From Phalacrocorax aristotelis (Eukaryota > Chordata > Aves > Suliformes > Phalacrocoracidae), in contig NC_134279.1 of the NCBI RefSeq assembly GCF_949628215.1, positions 58,759,766 through 58,823,765 on the forward strand: a DNA stretch of 64,000 nucleotides, given 5' to 3'. Shown here piece by piece: positions 1 through 10,501 of the stretch. Positions within the stretch are counted from its first letter, which is position 1. Every line of letters starts with the position of its first letter. A program made the translations under genes and the position numbers. The notes under the pieces were generated by a model that worked only from the letters and a program-made list of their open reading frames with translations, was not told the DNA's origin and did not search any database.

Positions 1-2306
1 AAGTTTTCATCAAAGGGAGAGAAGCTCTCCAGTTCACCCCCATAAACATACTGGAGTCGAGGGCGTGCGTTAAAGGTTAACTTGGAAACCTCATTATGAC
101 ATAACACAGGCATCTTAAGCAATCGTGTGTAGAGCCATGATAACTCATTGGGTGGGGATTGGGAGTTGAGGGGCAGTGACAAGGGGCCCGGACGAGGCTA
201 CCGATCTGCCAGAAAACAGCCTGAAACAGGAAAGAGCACCACATATGCCACTTGGAATGTGTGACGCAAACCCCAGCCTTGAAACAAAGAACAGGAAACA
301 GCTCTGCTGGCTGCGCTGGGGAGAAAGCACAGAGAAACATTTAGGCGGCCCTCCCTGACCCTATATTCATGAGCAGCTGGAGTCTTTTAAAACAACAACA
401 GTGGGTGGAGGTGTTTGTTCATTGGGTGTGAAGAAAAACAGTGTCCTTATGCAGGGGACCTGCCCTATTTACAAACAGGCTCCCTTAACATAAGGGAGCG
501 GGAGATTTTTAGACACCATGGGTCATGACGATTAGCTGAAACCTTCCCTAGGACTTGTTGGTTTATTACTGTATTTACAGAATGCTAGTAGCTAAAAAGA
601 GCTAAAGCTTCATAACATCAAACAGGCAGCACCCAGCCTGACAGCAAGCACCTTCTCTGTAGACAGAGCTAGGGGGATCAGACCATTGCAGGAGTGATTT
701 GTAAAGCTAGGGGCTGCTCCTGGACAGTGTCCCACTTTTTTTTATTCAGTACTGATCAATAGCTGAGGACCAACATCACTCAGTACACCCAAGAATATTT
801 TTCTAAGCCAGCACATGCTTAGCCTTCTACATCCCTGTTTCATATGCACTCAGACTGCACCTCAGGACCTGACTGCCCATGGACATAATGCTTTTATTTT
901 TGAAGCACCCAAATATACAGCTGAATAAATGAAATAAGCTGGCAACATGAGGCAGAGGAAAGGCACATCTTATCTAGATATCATGCAACAGAACAACTTC
1001 TACATTCATTTTCCTTCAAAGCCATGGTTTCAAATACTCTCTCTCTCACGTACTTTGCATTGGTTATTTATATACCATGGGCCAGAGATCTAGTATTATC
1101 CAATATGAGAATGTGTTAGAGCAAATTATGTGGATGAGTACTGCAGTAACACTAATAATTGCTGTGGGGTTTCATGGCTCAAGTTTAACAAGGCACATGA
1201 GGCGACAACCAACTAGTAACAGCATCTACACAGCAACGTGTAGGTGTACGTTTTACTCAGATAGTGTCGGTTCCTTACTTTCTTCCTGCTGAATCTGGAA
1301 ATATAAGTAATTTGGTGGTTGTATAACTGCCATCTCTATTACCTTGGAGCCTTCGACTAATCTCACTCATGTTTACATCATCATTTATCTGAAGACTTTT
1401 GCTTTTGGCTAAACAGGTGTTGCCTAGGTCAAATCCTCACAATACCTGAGGGCTCCCTCACAGCTCTCCTACTTAGGAGTGATTTTGCTCTGATTTTTCT
1501 CAGGGAAGGGAGAGAGACTATTTAGTATCCTTTTTTTTTCCCCCTGCCCTTACTCCCAGTGTCCCTTGTGGTCTATAACATATCTGTAACAGGGAGTGCA
1601 GGGGGAAAAAAAAAAAAGTATTTGTCTGCTTGGGAAGAAGTAAGAAAGTCCACTCAAGTCAGCCTCAGTTTTTTTGTATTTTGATACTAGACAAAATATT
1701 CTTAAAAATACAAGGGGAAAGTTAGCTTGAAATAAATCTCTTCTGGGTCAGGCAGGATTATCAAATCCAGATGTAATTCCTCTCACTCAAGCAGCAGCTC
1801 CTCATGTGATTATCAAGACAGTGTATCTTGAAAGTATTCTATGGAAAAATCATTAGCGGTCAGCTGTGTAATCCTTTGTTTTCAATACAGGTAATGAACA
1901 TATATGGATATTAGCTTAAATAAAGACAAGTCTTCACAGCTCTCCTATCAGCCTCCCGAATTAATCTTTTCCCAACAATAAAACCTTCAGAGTTCAGCTC
2001 CACAAATAGTGGCACTTCCTGATTTTTCAAAGGCAAGTAAGCAAATAAAACACGGCAGACAGTGCAAGTACAGTACCCGAATCACCGGGGGGTACACAAA
2101 GCAACTTCAATGTATTTTTTTTCCTATAACTCTTGAATTATAACTATTCTGAAATAGGTCTTTCTCCCAACCTCTGACTAGGTGCTGTGATCTCCCAGCA
2201 CGGGCTCCTGTCGCTGAACCTTCCTTTTCCAGGGCTCCCCTGGCTGTGCCAGGCGCTCACCTGACAAAGGTCCAAAACAAATAACTCCGACTCCCATTTC
2301 GGCTTT
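1..2306. other. Non-coding flank left of the CpG island
   Basis: No ORF here resembles a known protein and none has convincing splice-site context. The first 540 bases are less AT-rich and hold several transcription-factor-like motifs: TGTTTGTT at 412-419 and TATTTAC at 466-472 (both forkhead-like), an inverted CCAAT box at about 421-425, and an 8-base inverted repeat (CTCCCTTA / TAAGGGAG) at 480-498. From 540 to 2300 the sequence is AT-rich with short homopolymer runs near 1535 and 1606. If a leftward transcript starts in the CpG island, this stretch would be its first intron or first exons. That is inference only. Confidence 0.5.
2261..2302 (-). other. Candidate minus-strand micro-exon (speculative)
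   Basis: On the minus strand the T-rich tract of 2307-2370 ends in TAAAG, an acceptable 3' splice site. Forty-two bases later a consensus donor appears, CAG|GTGAGC, with the exon ending at 2261. The 42 bases contain an ATG in good initiation context (purine at -3, G at +4) and stay open to the donor, giving a predicted start MGVGVICFGPLS. I do not recognise this peptide. A leftward transcript from the CpG island could use it as exon 2. Chance co-occurrence of these short signals is quite possible. Confidence 0.15.
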
Positions 2307-2370
2307 AAAAAAAAAAAAACAAACAACAACACACAAAAAAACCCCCAAAAAACTCAAACAACAAAAAAAC
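2307..2370. repeat. A-rich low-complexity tract
   Basis: A run of 13 A is followed by A/C-rich low-complexity sequence up to the edge of the CpG island. On the minus strand it is a long T-rich, pyrimidine-rich stretch just upstream of a possible 3' splice site at 2303-2304. It may be the decayed tail of a retroposed sequence, but no recognisable element body lies next to it. Confidence 0.7.
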
Positions 2371-3205
2371 TCAGCATCCAGAAAAGGGAAGCTAATTACG
2401 GTCGTTATTTCTAACTCCACACTTAACTGCCGTGCTGTCCCAGGCGCCAGCCTTTCAGCTTCGCCTACATCCTAGCTAAGCGGTGCCAAGGTTAGATGAC
2501 AACAGGAGGGCTAAATCTTTGAGAGCCGGTCCCATCCCTGACTTCCGCGGGAGTGAAACCGGGGACACGGCGCTGCCGATGGTACACTGCCAAGAGCCAG
2601 CTCCTGCCCTGCCACTTCCCCCACTGCTCTCACGACCGAGGGAACCAGCTATAGTTTTCACCTCGGCGTCGTCCGGCGCGATATCCCTGACGGTCTCTAA
2701 CCGGAGACGATCCTGTCACATCCCGGCGGGCGGCTTGGGACAGCGGCCCAGCTCGGCGGGAGGGCGGCCCGGAGGGCCGGGAGGCCCCAGGCCCCCCGGC
2801 GAGGAGCGCGGCCGGCGGGGGAGGGCGCCGCGGGGGAGGGGGAGGCGGCCCCGGCCCCGAGCGGCGCCGCCGGCCACACAGGTGCGCTGCTCGCCGGGGC
2901 GGACAGCAGCACCCCCCGCCTTGCTCCCGCCGCCTCACCGCGCAGGAAGTTTCACAGGCTCGCCGAGGGAGCCCCGCTGCGAGCCCCCGCGCCCCCCCCT
3001 CTCCGCAGCGGCGGACGGACGGATGGAGAGCCCGTCCCCGCCGCCCCCTGGCCCAGCCGCTGCTCCCGCTCCCCGGGTTGCCGGCGGCGTCCCGCCCCCC
3101 GGCCGCCGCGGGCTCCGCGCCGCTCGCAGCGCCTGGAAACTTTCCTCCCCCGGCAGCTCCATCCCGCAGCCGGCACGGCCCGGCCCGGCCCCCCCTCGCC
3201 CTCAC

Positions 3206-3212
3206 ACTTACG
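3206..3212 (-). other. Candidate 5' splice site (leftward transcript)
   Basis: On the minus strand the sequence reads CCCAGC|GTAAGTGTGAG, a good match to the vertebrate donor consensus. The exon would end at 3212 and the intron begin at 3211. The upstream minus-strand sequence up to about 3450 is GC-rich with no convincing initiation codon, consistent with a 5' untranslated first exon. No partner acceptor is established. Confidence 0.35.
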
Positions 3213-3250
3213 CTGGGCGGGCGGTGCGGAGGGCGCCGGGCCTCCGTCGG

Positions 3251-3262
3251 TTCCCGCAATGC
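3251..3262 (+). promoter_or_regulatory. ZNF143-like promoter motif
   Basis: TTCCCGCAATGC resembles the core of the ZNF143/SBS promoter element (TTCCCAnAATGC type) with about two mismatches. It lies between the two outward-facing splice donors, where start sites would be expected. A single degenerate match is weak evidence. Confidence 0.25.
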
Positions 3263-3468
3263 CGGGGGTCGCGCTAGGTGGCGGGGGCTGGGGGCGCTCC
3301 GGCGGCACCAAGGCCGGCGTCTCCCGCGGCTGAGGCGCCTCGGCGGTGGCTCCGGCTCTGTGTGCGAGGAGGAGCTGCCCGCCCGCCGCCGCCCTGCCTC
3401 CCGCCCTCCGCCCGCCCGCTCGCTCGCTCCCCTGCCTTCCCCCCGGGCTGCTGGCACGGGGCCGCGCT

Positions 3469-3478
3469 GTCACATGAC
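3469..3478. promoter_or_regulatory. M-box / E-box motif GTCACATGAC
   Basis: The ten bases contain TCACATGA, the reverse complement of TCATGTGA, the extended E-box bound by MITF/TFE and USF family bHLH-ZIP factors. It sits about 40 bases upstream of the plus-strand donor, inside the presumed start-site zone. The ATG within it (3474) has a poor initiation context, so I do not call it a start codon. Confidence 0.35.
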
Positions 3479-3518
3479 GCCGGCGCCGCTCGCCCTGCCA
3501 GGCTCCCCGGGCCGGCGG

Positions 3519-3525
3519 GGTGAGT
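3519..3525 (+). other. Candidate 5' splice site (rightward transcript)
   Basis: The sequence GGG|GTGAGT on the + strand gives a near-consensus donor, with the exon ending at 3519. The sequence downstream is G-rich, as often seen at the start of first introns under CpG-island promoters. No matching acceptor with a recognisable second exon is found in the rest of the window, so any first intron would be long. Confidence 0.35.
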
Positions 3526-3721
3526 GGCGGTGGGAGGGTCACGGCGGGGAGCGCGGCCGGGCGGGCCGGGCGGCTCCCCGCCCGCGGGGTGGAGGCTCCG
3601 CCGAGGGGCCGGGGCGAGTCACCGCGCAACAAACAGCCGGGCACGCAGTGACTCCGCGCCGCCCGCCCTGCCTCCCGGGGGCAGACGGACTCGCACAGAC
3701 ACTAATTATCCCCAGCAGCCC

Positions 3722-3739
3722 GGGGAGGGGAGGGGAGGG
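3722..3739 (+). other. G-quadruplex motif
   Basis: Four runs of three to four G are separated by single A, a canonical G-quadruplex pattern. It lies about 200 bases inside the presumed rightward first intron. Such motifs on the non-template strand are associated with R-loops near start sites; here that role is inferred. Confidence 0.7.
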
Positions 3740-4080
3740 AGAGGAGCGGGGCCGCCACCGCCCCGCTGACAAACCTGCCCGTCCGGCTCCTCCTCCCCGC
3801 CCGTGTGTCGGGCAGAGGCGTGCGCCTGGCACCCGGCTCGCTGCGCACCCCGTCCCCTCCCTCCCTGCCCACCCCGGCCGACCTGCGGCGGCAAAACAAC
3901 AGCAACACCCAGCGCCCGGGGGGGAAGGAAGGGAGGTGCTCGCTCTGGGGCGCTGCCGCCGAGCTGGCTTCGCCGGCGGGGGCTGGGAAAGGGAGCGGGG
4001 CGGCGTGGAGCCGGGCGGTGGTGCTCCCGCCCCTGCCGCCGCGGGGCTGCCCGCGCCGCGCCCCGTCGCGCCGGGGAGGT

Positions 4081-4131
4081 GGCGGGGCGGGGCGGGGCTG
4101 GGCGGGGGGGGGGGGGGGCAGAAGGTGGGGG
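4081..4131 (+). other. GC-box array and 15-G run with G-quadruplex potential
   Basis: Repeated GGGGC units (SP1/KLF-type GC boxes) are followed by an uninterrupted run of 15 G at 4104-4118 and a further G run at 4127-4131. The array could bind SP/KLF factors and could form a quadruplex. The 15-G homopolymer is also error-prone in sequencing, so its exact length is uncertain. Confidence 0.65.
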
Positions 4132-4760
4132 CTGCTGAGGCGCGTCCCGGCGGCCGGAGCGCGGCGGGCGTGGGGCAGGGGTGTCGGCCCGCCTCCGCCC
4201 CGGCTTGGCGGCTCGCCCGGCCCGGCCGCCGGGACCGTCGGCTGCCTGGGGCCCGTGCCGGGGTGGTTCTTTCACGGCTGCCATCAGCCCGCCGTGCCCG
4301 GGTGCGCTCCCGCCTCCCCGCGCCGGACGGAGAGGGGCAGGCGGGGAGCAGCGCTGCTTGGCTTGGCCGCCCCCCCGCGCCACCCCTGCCCGCCCAGCCC
4401 CGCCGCCGGCACCGGCCCGGGGCAGGTGTGCGGGTGTCCCTCGGTCCGTCCCAGTCCTCCCCCTCTCCGGGCTTTTCTGGCAGCTGGAGGGGCAGGAGCG
4501 GGGCGGGGGCGGCGGCTGCCTCCCTGCCCGGGGGCGGCTGGGCTGAGGAGGCCAGGCCCGGCCCGGCCCGGCCCCGCGGCGCCGTGCGGCTCCCCCCGCG
4601 GCCCGTCGGCGGGCAGGCTGGCTCTGCCCCAAGGCTGCGTTTGCTGCTCGAGTCGGAGCTTTCGGCGGGGGGGCACGGCGCGTTACCGCCTGTGTAGGGG
4701 GAGCCGCGTATCGCCACGCACACGGACAGACGGAGGGACTTCACCCAGAGCAAGGGTTGT

Positions 4761-7219
4761 TAAATAGATCCTGGCCCGCTCTCTCAGCTCCGTCCTTAGG
4801 GACAGGCGCTGCCACTGATTCACTGTATCGTGCTTACAGTTGTTATAGCGTGCCATATAAAATCGTGCCCTCTCCTGATTGATACGTGTTACTTAAAAAC
4901 GATGCCAAGGAAGGGGCAAACGCTGTGCTCCGCAAGGCCCCATCCTCCCGCGCGGACTGCGTGGCCGGATGAAAAGCCAGCAACGCTTCTTGCGGGTGGA
5001 GAGGTCACCCTGCGGGACCCCGGTTGCCTGCTCTGTCTCGTGGGTAAAGGCAGTGGTAGGTTGCAAGCGTCTCCGGCCCCGCAGGATCACACCGTGTATT
5101 TAACTGCCTGAAGAGGACCCTAATGGTAACATACCTGTTTTTTACATGTCTGGGTTGAATTTTCTGCTCTCTTTGATTACTATTAACCCAGTCAATAATC
5201 TGTAACACCAAAACAGAGAGGGAAGGGGAAAGGATCAGGGAAGAGTTTTCAAACATGCTGCTGTGTGTGGGCACACGTTGGGTATATGTCTTTATTTCTA
5301 GGATGTTTTAATGCATCCCTCGACTTAGCCTGCTAGTCTGTATTGCTTTAAAAAGCAACTAAGACACTAGTCTGAAGCCCTGAAGGGTATGACTCAATAA
5401 CAATAAATTGTAGTATCTCCTGCTAAGTAATTACACCGTATCATGTCACAACAAGGTATTGTTGAAATACTATCATGTAGCTAATAAAGTGTCTTTTTTT
5501 TATTATAAGCCTGTAAAATAAACAGAATTGCTGTGCTAGAACATATATGGGGACACAAACCATTTCATTAGGGCTGTGAAAAGGAGCTGCTGTAGTTTTC
5601 TTGCGTGAACATGCTCAAGATAAACTAGTTATGACCCAATTTTGCATTCTTTTATTCTGAGAACTAGCAGAGGTTACGCAGCTAACTAGAACCCTTAGGC
5701 CACAGGCAGAGGTGTTTTGATTTCAAATCATGAGAAATGCCAAAATATTTAGTAGTAGCTAGTGTGCTGCTCCTGGTAAAGTCATTGGGTTTTCCTGCTA
5801 CCTATTATCTAGTTCTGGCCTCAGATGAGCCTGCTTTAATCTGGTGTAATTTTACTGTCTTCTTGTGAAGATGCTTTGGATTTGTATTGGCAAATGAGAA
5901 GAGAGGGAGTATTGTGAATGATGCTTTTGTGATGCCAAGCAAGATTGTACACCTGCCGGCATTTCATTGCCTCCCTGTGTTTAGTCTTCATACTTCAACA
6001 ATTCAAAAATTTGGAGGGATGTTAAAATTCTGCTGGGAGCACAACCTCATTGATCTTAATGGGAATTGAAAAACTGTGAGGGAGAAGCTGGCAACACAGA
6101 GAGCCCTTACCATCTGGTTAGCAGACCCAGCAGTTTTAACCAGGTCTGGAAGTGTTTCTAGATCAAAGGACTGGCTGATGGCAGCCCTTAACATCTTCCA
6201 GCACAACACCTCCTCCATCCCTGCTCTGCCCATCATTCCCACAGCATTTCAAATGTTGACATGCTGAATGACTTCTCTCTCAAAACAGAAGGAAGATAAG
6301 TGGTATGTAAGTCCTTGGTATGGAAAGAATAAAGAATATTGCTTGGGTGTCCTTTGGTTTGTTGCACATGGCATGAGCTTTTGCCATGAGATGGAGCATT
6401 TGACATATGTCGGGGCCTTGAGGATCCATACTCCCAAGCATTAGGTGGTATGTAGAGTGGGTAGAGGGGAACGTGTGGGTCTTTGTCATGAGCAAATCAG
6501 TATTAAAATGTTAAATGAAAAGGTATAATATGTTCAGATGGGCCAAGTCCAGCCGTGGTGAAACGAACCCTTGCTACCATCAGCTAAATTACCACTTTGA
6601 TGAGTGTGACTTAAATTGTATAAAAATTTATGGCTTTTAAAGGTAAAAGCCATATTTTGCTTCCCAAAAATCAGTTAAAAATAAAAGTAGTAGTTAATAA
6701 TTTTGTGTGCTTTTTCAGTCCTTAATTCAACTTCAGGTAATGGGGTGAAGTTGGAGTGGTTTGATGGTCCCAAGCAATGCAGGTGTTAAGCTGGCTTCCA
6801 GGAAGTGTTTCTTCCAAGTTGCTCTGTGTAACAAAAGGTACTATATAGTCAATGAGTGCTATTTATGCCACAGATAGAGGGTAGGGCCTTAACATGTTTG
6901 AGGTATTTGGGTATCTGTGTATAAACTTACTATGTTCTGCAGCGTTTCAGGTCACATAGTTACCTCATACATCTGGTACTCACTGAACTGCTTCTGGAAT
7001 GAATGAAAGAGAGGTCATCACATAGCCAGCAAAATTCATTACTTTTGTTAAACACATTTCACATCTTGGAAGAATCATAAATTTCACCCTTAAAATTATA
7101 TTTGTTTATTGCACCCCAATCTCGGCAGTGTTGTAATTCCAAGTTTTTAGAAATGTGGAAGCTGAGACAGTGGGAGTTTAAATAGGAGTTTAAATGATTT
7201 AGAAGTTTTGGTATTTGTA
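4761..7219. other. Non-coding, CpG shore then AT-rich DNA
   Basis: CpG density decays from 4760 to about 5110, so this is the shore of the island. Beyond that the sequence is AT-rich with many stops in all frames and no recognisable gene. Around 6035-6065 a short stretch resembles a motif common in old amniote repeats (a variant of CATTGACTTCAATGGGA). Nothing else stands out. Confidence 0.6.
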
Positions 7220-7483
7220 TGCTGCAGTCACAGACATACCTGAGCTGGTTTTAAACTAGTCAGCTGGGGAGGTGGTAGCAATCCAGCTGCGGCAGCCTGG
7301 AACTCAGAGCTGGCTGGAAAACATGCCCAAAAAGCTGGGTAAATACTTGAGTGGTTAGGCTGGCCTGAACTCAATGACTAGACTACTACCGGTGCCCAAG
7401 CTAGCTAATTTAGAGCTTGCCTGGCTATGTTTACACTGTATTGCTGTCACATCAGTTGTGACTATGGTATAGACATACTCTCC
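7220..7483. mobile_element. Ancient palindromic non-autonomous DNA transposon
   Basis: The two ends are inverted versions of each other: ACATACCTGAGCTGG near 7234 on one side, and CTAGCTAATTTAGAGC followed by GCCTGGCTATG near 7400-7430 on the other. The far end reads ATAGACATACTC. The order of blocks (GTAGACATACC-type end, CTAGCTAG-type block, central GGGTAAATACTTGAGTGG, then the same blocks inverted) matches a palindromic element I recall as abundant in turtle and crocodilian DNA and sparse in birds. It has no coding capacity. The family name is not certain and the copy is strongly diverged, so it is old. Confidence 0.55.
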
Positions 7484-10114
7484 TGTGAATTCTGTGACTC
7501 CCCGTCTTTTGGCAGATGATTCCCATGCTGTTCTGGGAGCCATGTGGGTAGCATCAACTCTCTGGTCCCTGGGAAAGGCTTTTGCAGGTATTGAAAATCT
7601 CACAGTGCAACATAAGATACACTTTTATTGCACTGAAACTTCCCATATTGAAATGGTGGGCTCTCATTCTGTAGCCACTTGGGCACGTGAGCAACCCATG
7701 AGTCAACCCACGTGTTTGCCTAATTGAGACCTTATTGTTTGCTCAGAGGAAGGGCAAGGCAGCGGGGAACAGCCAGGCTCCCTGGCTCTGTCGCACAGGT
7801 GCGGGCAAAAGGAAACCACCCGAGGAGCTTGGGCAGAGCTGGTGTTGAGGCTCATGGAGCCTAGGGCAGAGGCAAACGCCCAAACCCCTCCCTCCTCCTG
7901 CCCGCACGCTGGATGACGAGTCCTGCTGCCTGAGCTGGCCCAGGTTCTACCTCCCCGCCTGCCCCTTCCCATGGCCTGAGGACCAAGACAATTGCTGTAG
8001 TTCCTCACCCCTGAAATGAATTCTCATTTTGTGCAGAAACAAATTTCAAACACCACAACACAAGGCTCTTTTGTGTTCACCGCCTCACACAAGGAAAGGA
8101 TGGATGACTGCTCTTTCTAGTTAAAACCACTGAGTTGCACATGACTGCTTTTAATAAAAACCAGCCCTCCAAGGGTCAGCCCTCAAGTCCACTGTAGCAA
8201 TCAAAATTACAGAGACAACATTTGGGGACTGGGGGGTATGTGTGTTGAATTTCTTGTTACATGTTGGTATTTTTGAGATCAAGCATGTTTTTGTTGCAGG
8301 TGTAAGTGCTACTGAAGGCTGCTTGGCTTGAATTTCATTATCTGAATTGTAGAAAGGCTGTTGTATTAAGTATTGATGTCCAAGGTGTAGCTGAGGGATG
8401 CTTGAGGTTTCCATAGCAGAAAGAATAGCAGCAATTTTCGAAGTAATAGCAGATATGTATGTGTAAAGATTGTTGGGTCTGGAGACCAAATTCTCATCAA
8501 ATTTGTGCTGACATGAACTCAAGAGGAGGTGTGGATGGTGATGTAACCGAGAACGCAGCCTTGCCATCTGTGTAGATGCTCTGTCTCTTACCACTGTTCG
8601 TGAGCTTTATTAATATAATGACATTTTCCTCAGTAATGGGGCTGGCATTTCTCCTCGGAGTGTAGAACAGGAAACAGAACAATGATGTGATTTGCTCATA
8701 CAAAAAATATACGCAGTCAGTGATTTGGTTATAAAAATTCTGTTGCTTTTAGTCTCTTGCCCACTGTTCCTTCCCAACAGAAAGCAATGGGAAACATGTG
8801 GGTAAGAAGTGAGTTACTCTGTTCAGCTCAGTTCACTGGATATAAAATGTAAACTAGTCTGCCTATGTATCTGTTGACTTTCACTGTATAATGATTTGCT
8901 CTGTGTTCCAAAATACGCTCCAAAAGTCTTGAATGGGAAGTCCCGAGAAGTAATTCTGCTCTTTACTACTCTCAGAAAATCTTGTTATGTGCCAGTTAGA
9001 CAGAAAGTCAAGTCATTAGCAGATGAAATTTGACTTTGCTGTGCAAAAAGAAATTTAGATGTATCTGTTTATGTCTATTGAGGGTCCATATAATATAAAA
9101 GTCACCTTGACTTCTCTCAGTCAGGCAACTCAATGGATGCAAAGCCAGATTCGTCCTAGGAGAAAAATAGATCTTGGATCTTCCAGGAGACAGTTAAGGC
9201 TATCTAACTCTAGTAGCCTATAGCTAAGGTTGCTATACCTCCAGTTATTATTTATTTGCTTGGCTGATGGGAAAGTGGATAAATTTTAAGATATTCTGGT
9301 AAATTTTTTTTGTTTAATCAAAGCATTTCTTTCTCCATTTTGTCATATTTTATTATATATGGCTTCAGCTTTATAGAACTTGAATAGGACACAGATTGGC
9401 CTTTGGAAGTCCCATATATCCAGATATCAGAGTTTTTTAGGTGTCCTGCTAAAATGGAGGAATAACTTTGGGTCTAATTTGGGTGATTGAGAGGTGTCTT
9501 AAAAATATGGAAAAGGCTAACACCCATTTTTGCATTTTTTTTCCTCCTTTCACATTAGGGGGGTTTGTTTCCTTGTGTAATTTAGGACGTACTGTCAGAA
9601 ATTAAAGAGTCCAGTTCAGGTCTGTCATAACTCCATTGACTTACTGGAATTTCCACAGTCACAAATGACTCATAATGCTCAATATTCAATAACAACCTCC
9701 AAAAGCATGCAATTTTGGGAAACAACTTTTTTGTTTGCTCCTTTTTTTCCTTGCAAAACTGGTATTGCATGAAAAATGTATACTAGCAGAATTTGGAAAG
9801 TTAATGTAGGACTGAAGAATGTTGTCTTTTTTACTCTAATGTCATCAAATACTTATGGGAAAGTTAGCACGTTTCTTCACTGAATTGTGAGGTCCTGAAA
9901 TGACTTATCAGACAAAGCGTAGAATTTAATTCCTTTCTCTGAAGAGACATTCTGAAGTTGGTATGATATTAGTTCCTTCCCTTGCTGTTTGAAAAAACTT
10001 TGCAGAATCTGACCCGTTTGGACTAGCTGCCATATTTAGCTAATTTTCTGTATAGTAAAAATTTGTATCAGTATAATAAAAATATTGCTATATAAAAAAA
10101 AGTATTTTAGTAAA
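7484..10114. other. Non-coding, no gene recognised
   Basis: A moderately GC-rich patch at 7740-7990 lacks the CpG density of an island. The minus-strand open frame at 8151-8594 (147 codons) has no recognisable domain. Near 9620-9670 a short piece resembles old amniote repeat motifs containing CCATTGACTTACTGGAAT. The rest is AT-rich and featureless. Confidence 0.6.
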
Positions 10115-10501
10115 GGCTGTGACAGCCTGGAGAAGAAATGGCTCCAGGGGTCCTAGTAGCACCCCCCCAGCACCCACAGGGAGGTCACTGAGAAGCTGAA
10201 GCTGAAGCTGAGGAGCACAGTGTGAGAATGGGAGGCAGGGGTCAACACGGGAAGGGGGTGGGGGGGTGGGGGGGAGGACAAGCCAAAACAAGAAAAAAAT
10301 GTTTTTTGCCATGAAGTTTTGGAACAAGTTGCCCAGAGAGGCTCTTAAACATTTTCAAAAGGTTTTGGGGATCTGACTGGATAAAGCCTAGATAAATCTG
10401 TTCTGAATTCAGAGCTGAACCTACTCTGAACAGGAGATTGGACTAAATGACCTCCTGAAGTCCCTTCCAACCTGGCCAATGGTGTGATTCTGTGATTCTG
10501 C
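10115..10501 (+). mobile_element. CR1 LINE, 5'-truncated copy, 3' end intact
   Basis: The 3' part contains the CR1 signature: GGAACAAGTTGCCCAGAGAGG, then GATTGGACTAAATGACCTCC, then CCCTTCCAACCTGG, ending in two copies of the eight-base type repeat (TGTGATTC) at 10486-10500. The 5' part (TGGAGAAGAAATGGCTCCAGGGG) corresponds to the end of the CR1 reverse-transcriptase ORF (consensus-like LEKRRLRG region). Most of ORF2 is missing, as is usual for 5'-truncated copies. A G-rich tract (about 10249-10277) lies inside the element. No intact ORF remains. Confidence 0.9.
10249..10277 (+). other. G-rich tract with quadruplex potential
   Basis: Runs of three to seven G are separated by A or T inside the CR1 copy. 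It replaces sequence that in CR1 relatives is not G-homopolymeric, so it probably expanded after insertion. Confidence 0.55.

Larger units (their letters stand above)
2520..4760. promoter_or_regulatory. CpG-island promoter, probably divergent
   Basis: Over about 2.2 kb the base composition changes abruptly to very GC-rich sequence with CpG at high density, against a CpG-poor AT-rich background. No TATA box is placed where it could act, which is typical of dispersed CpG-island promoters. From about 2900 to 3500 the + strand is mostly C-rich. From about 3510 to 4140 it is G-rich, with many GC boxes (around 4081-4105 and 4495-4515). Such a change in skew, with donors facing outward on each strand, is what a bidirectional promoter produces. 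The transcribed gene or genes cannot be named. Long open frames on both strands inside the island show no recognisable domain and are low in complexity (Pro, Ala, Gly, Arg), as expected from GC-rich DNA with few stop codons. Confidence 0.85.

Noticed and set aside
3474..3519. ATG at 3474 as a start codon of exon 1 (MTPAPLALPGSPGRR)
   Set aside because: Initiation context is poor (C at -3, A at +4), the peptide is not recognised, and the ATG lies inside an E-box-like motif. A non-coding first exon is just as likely.
3078..4697. Very long ORFs inside the CpG island (539 codons on +, 404 on -)
   Set aside because: They are low-complexity Pro/Ala/Gly/Arg peptides, open in several frames at once, as GC-rich DNA with few stop codons produces. 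No domain is recognisable.
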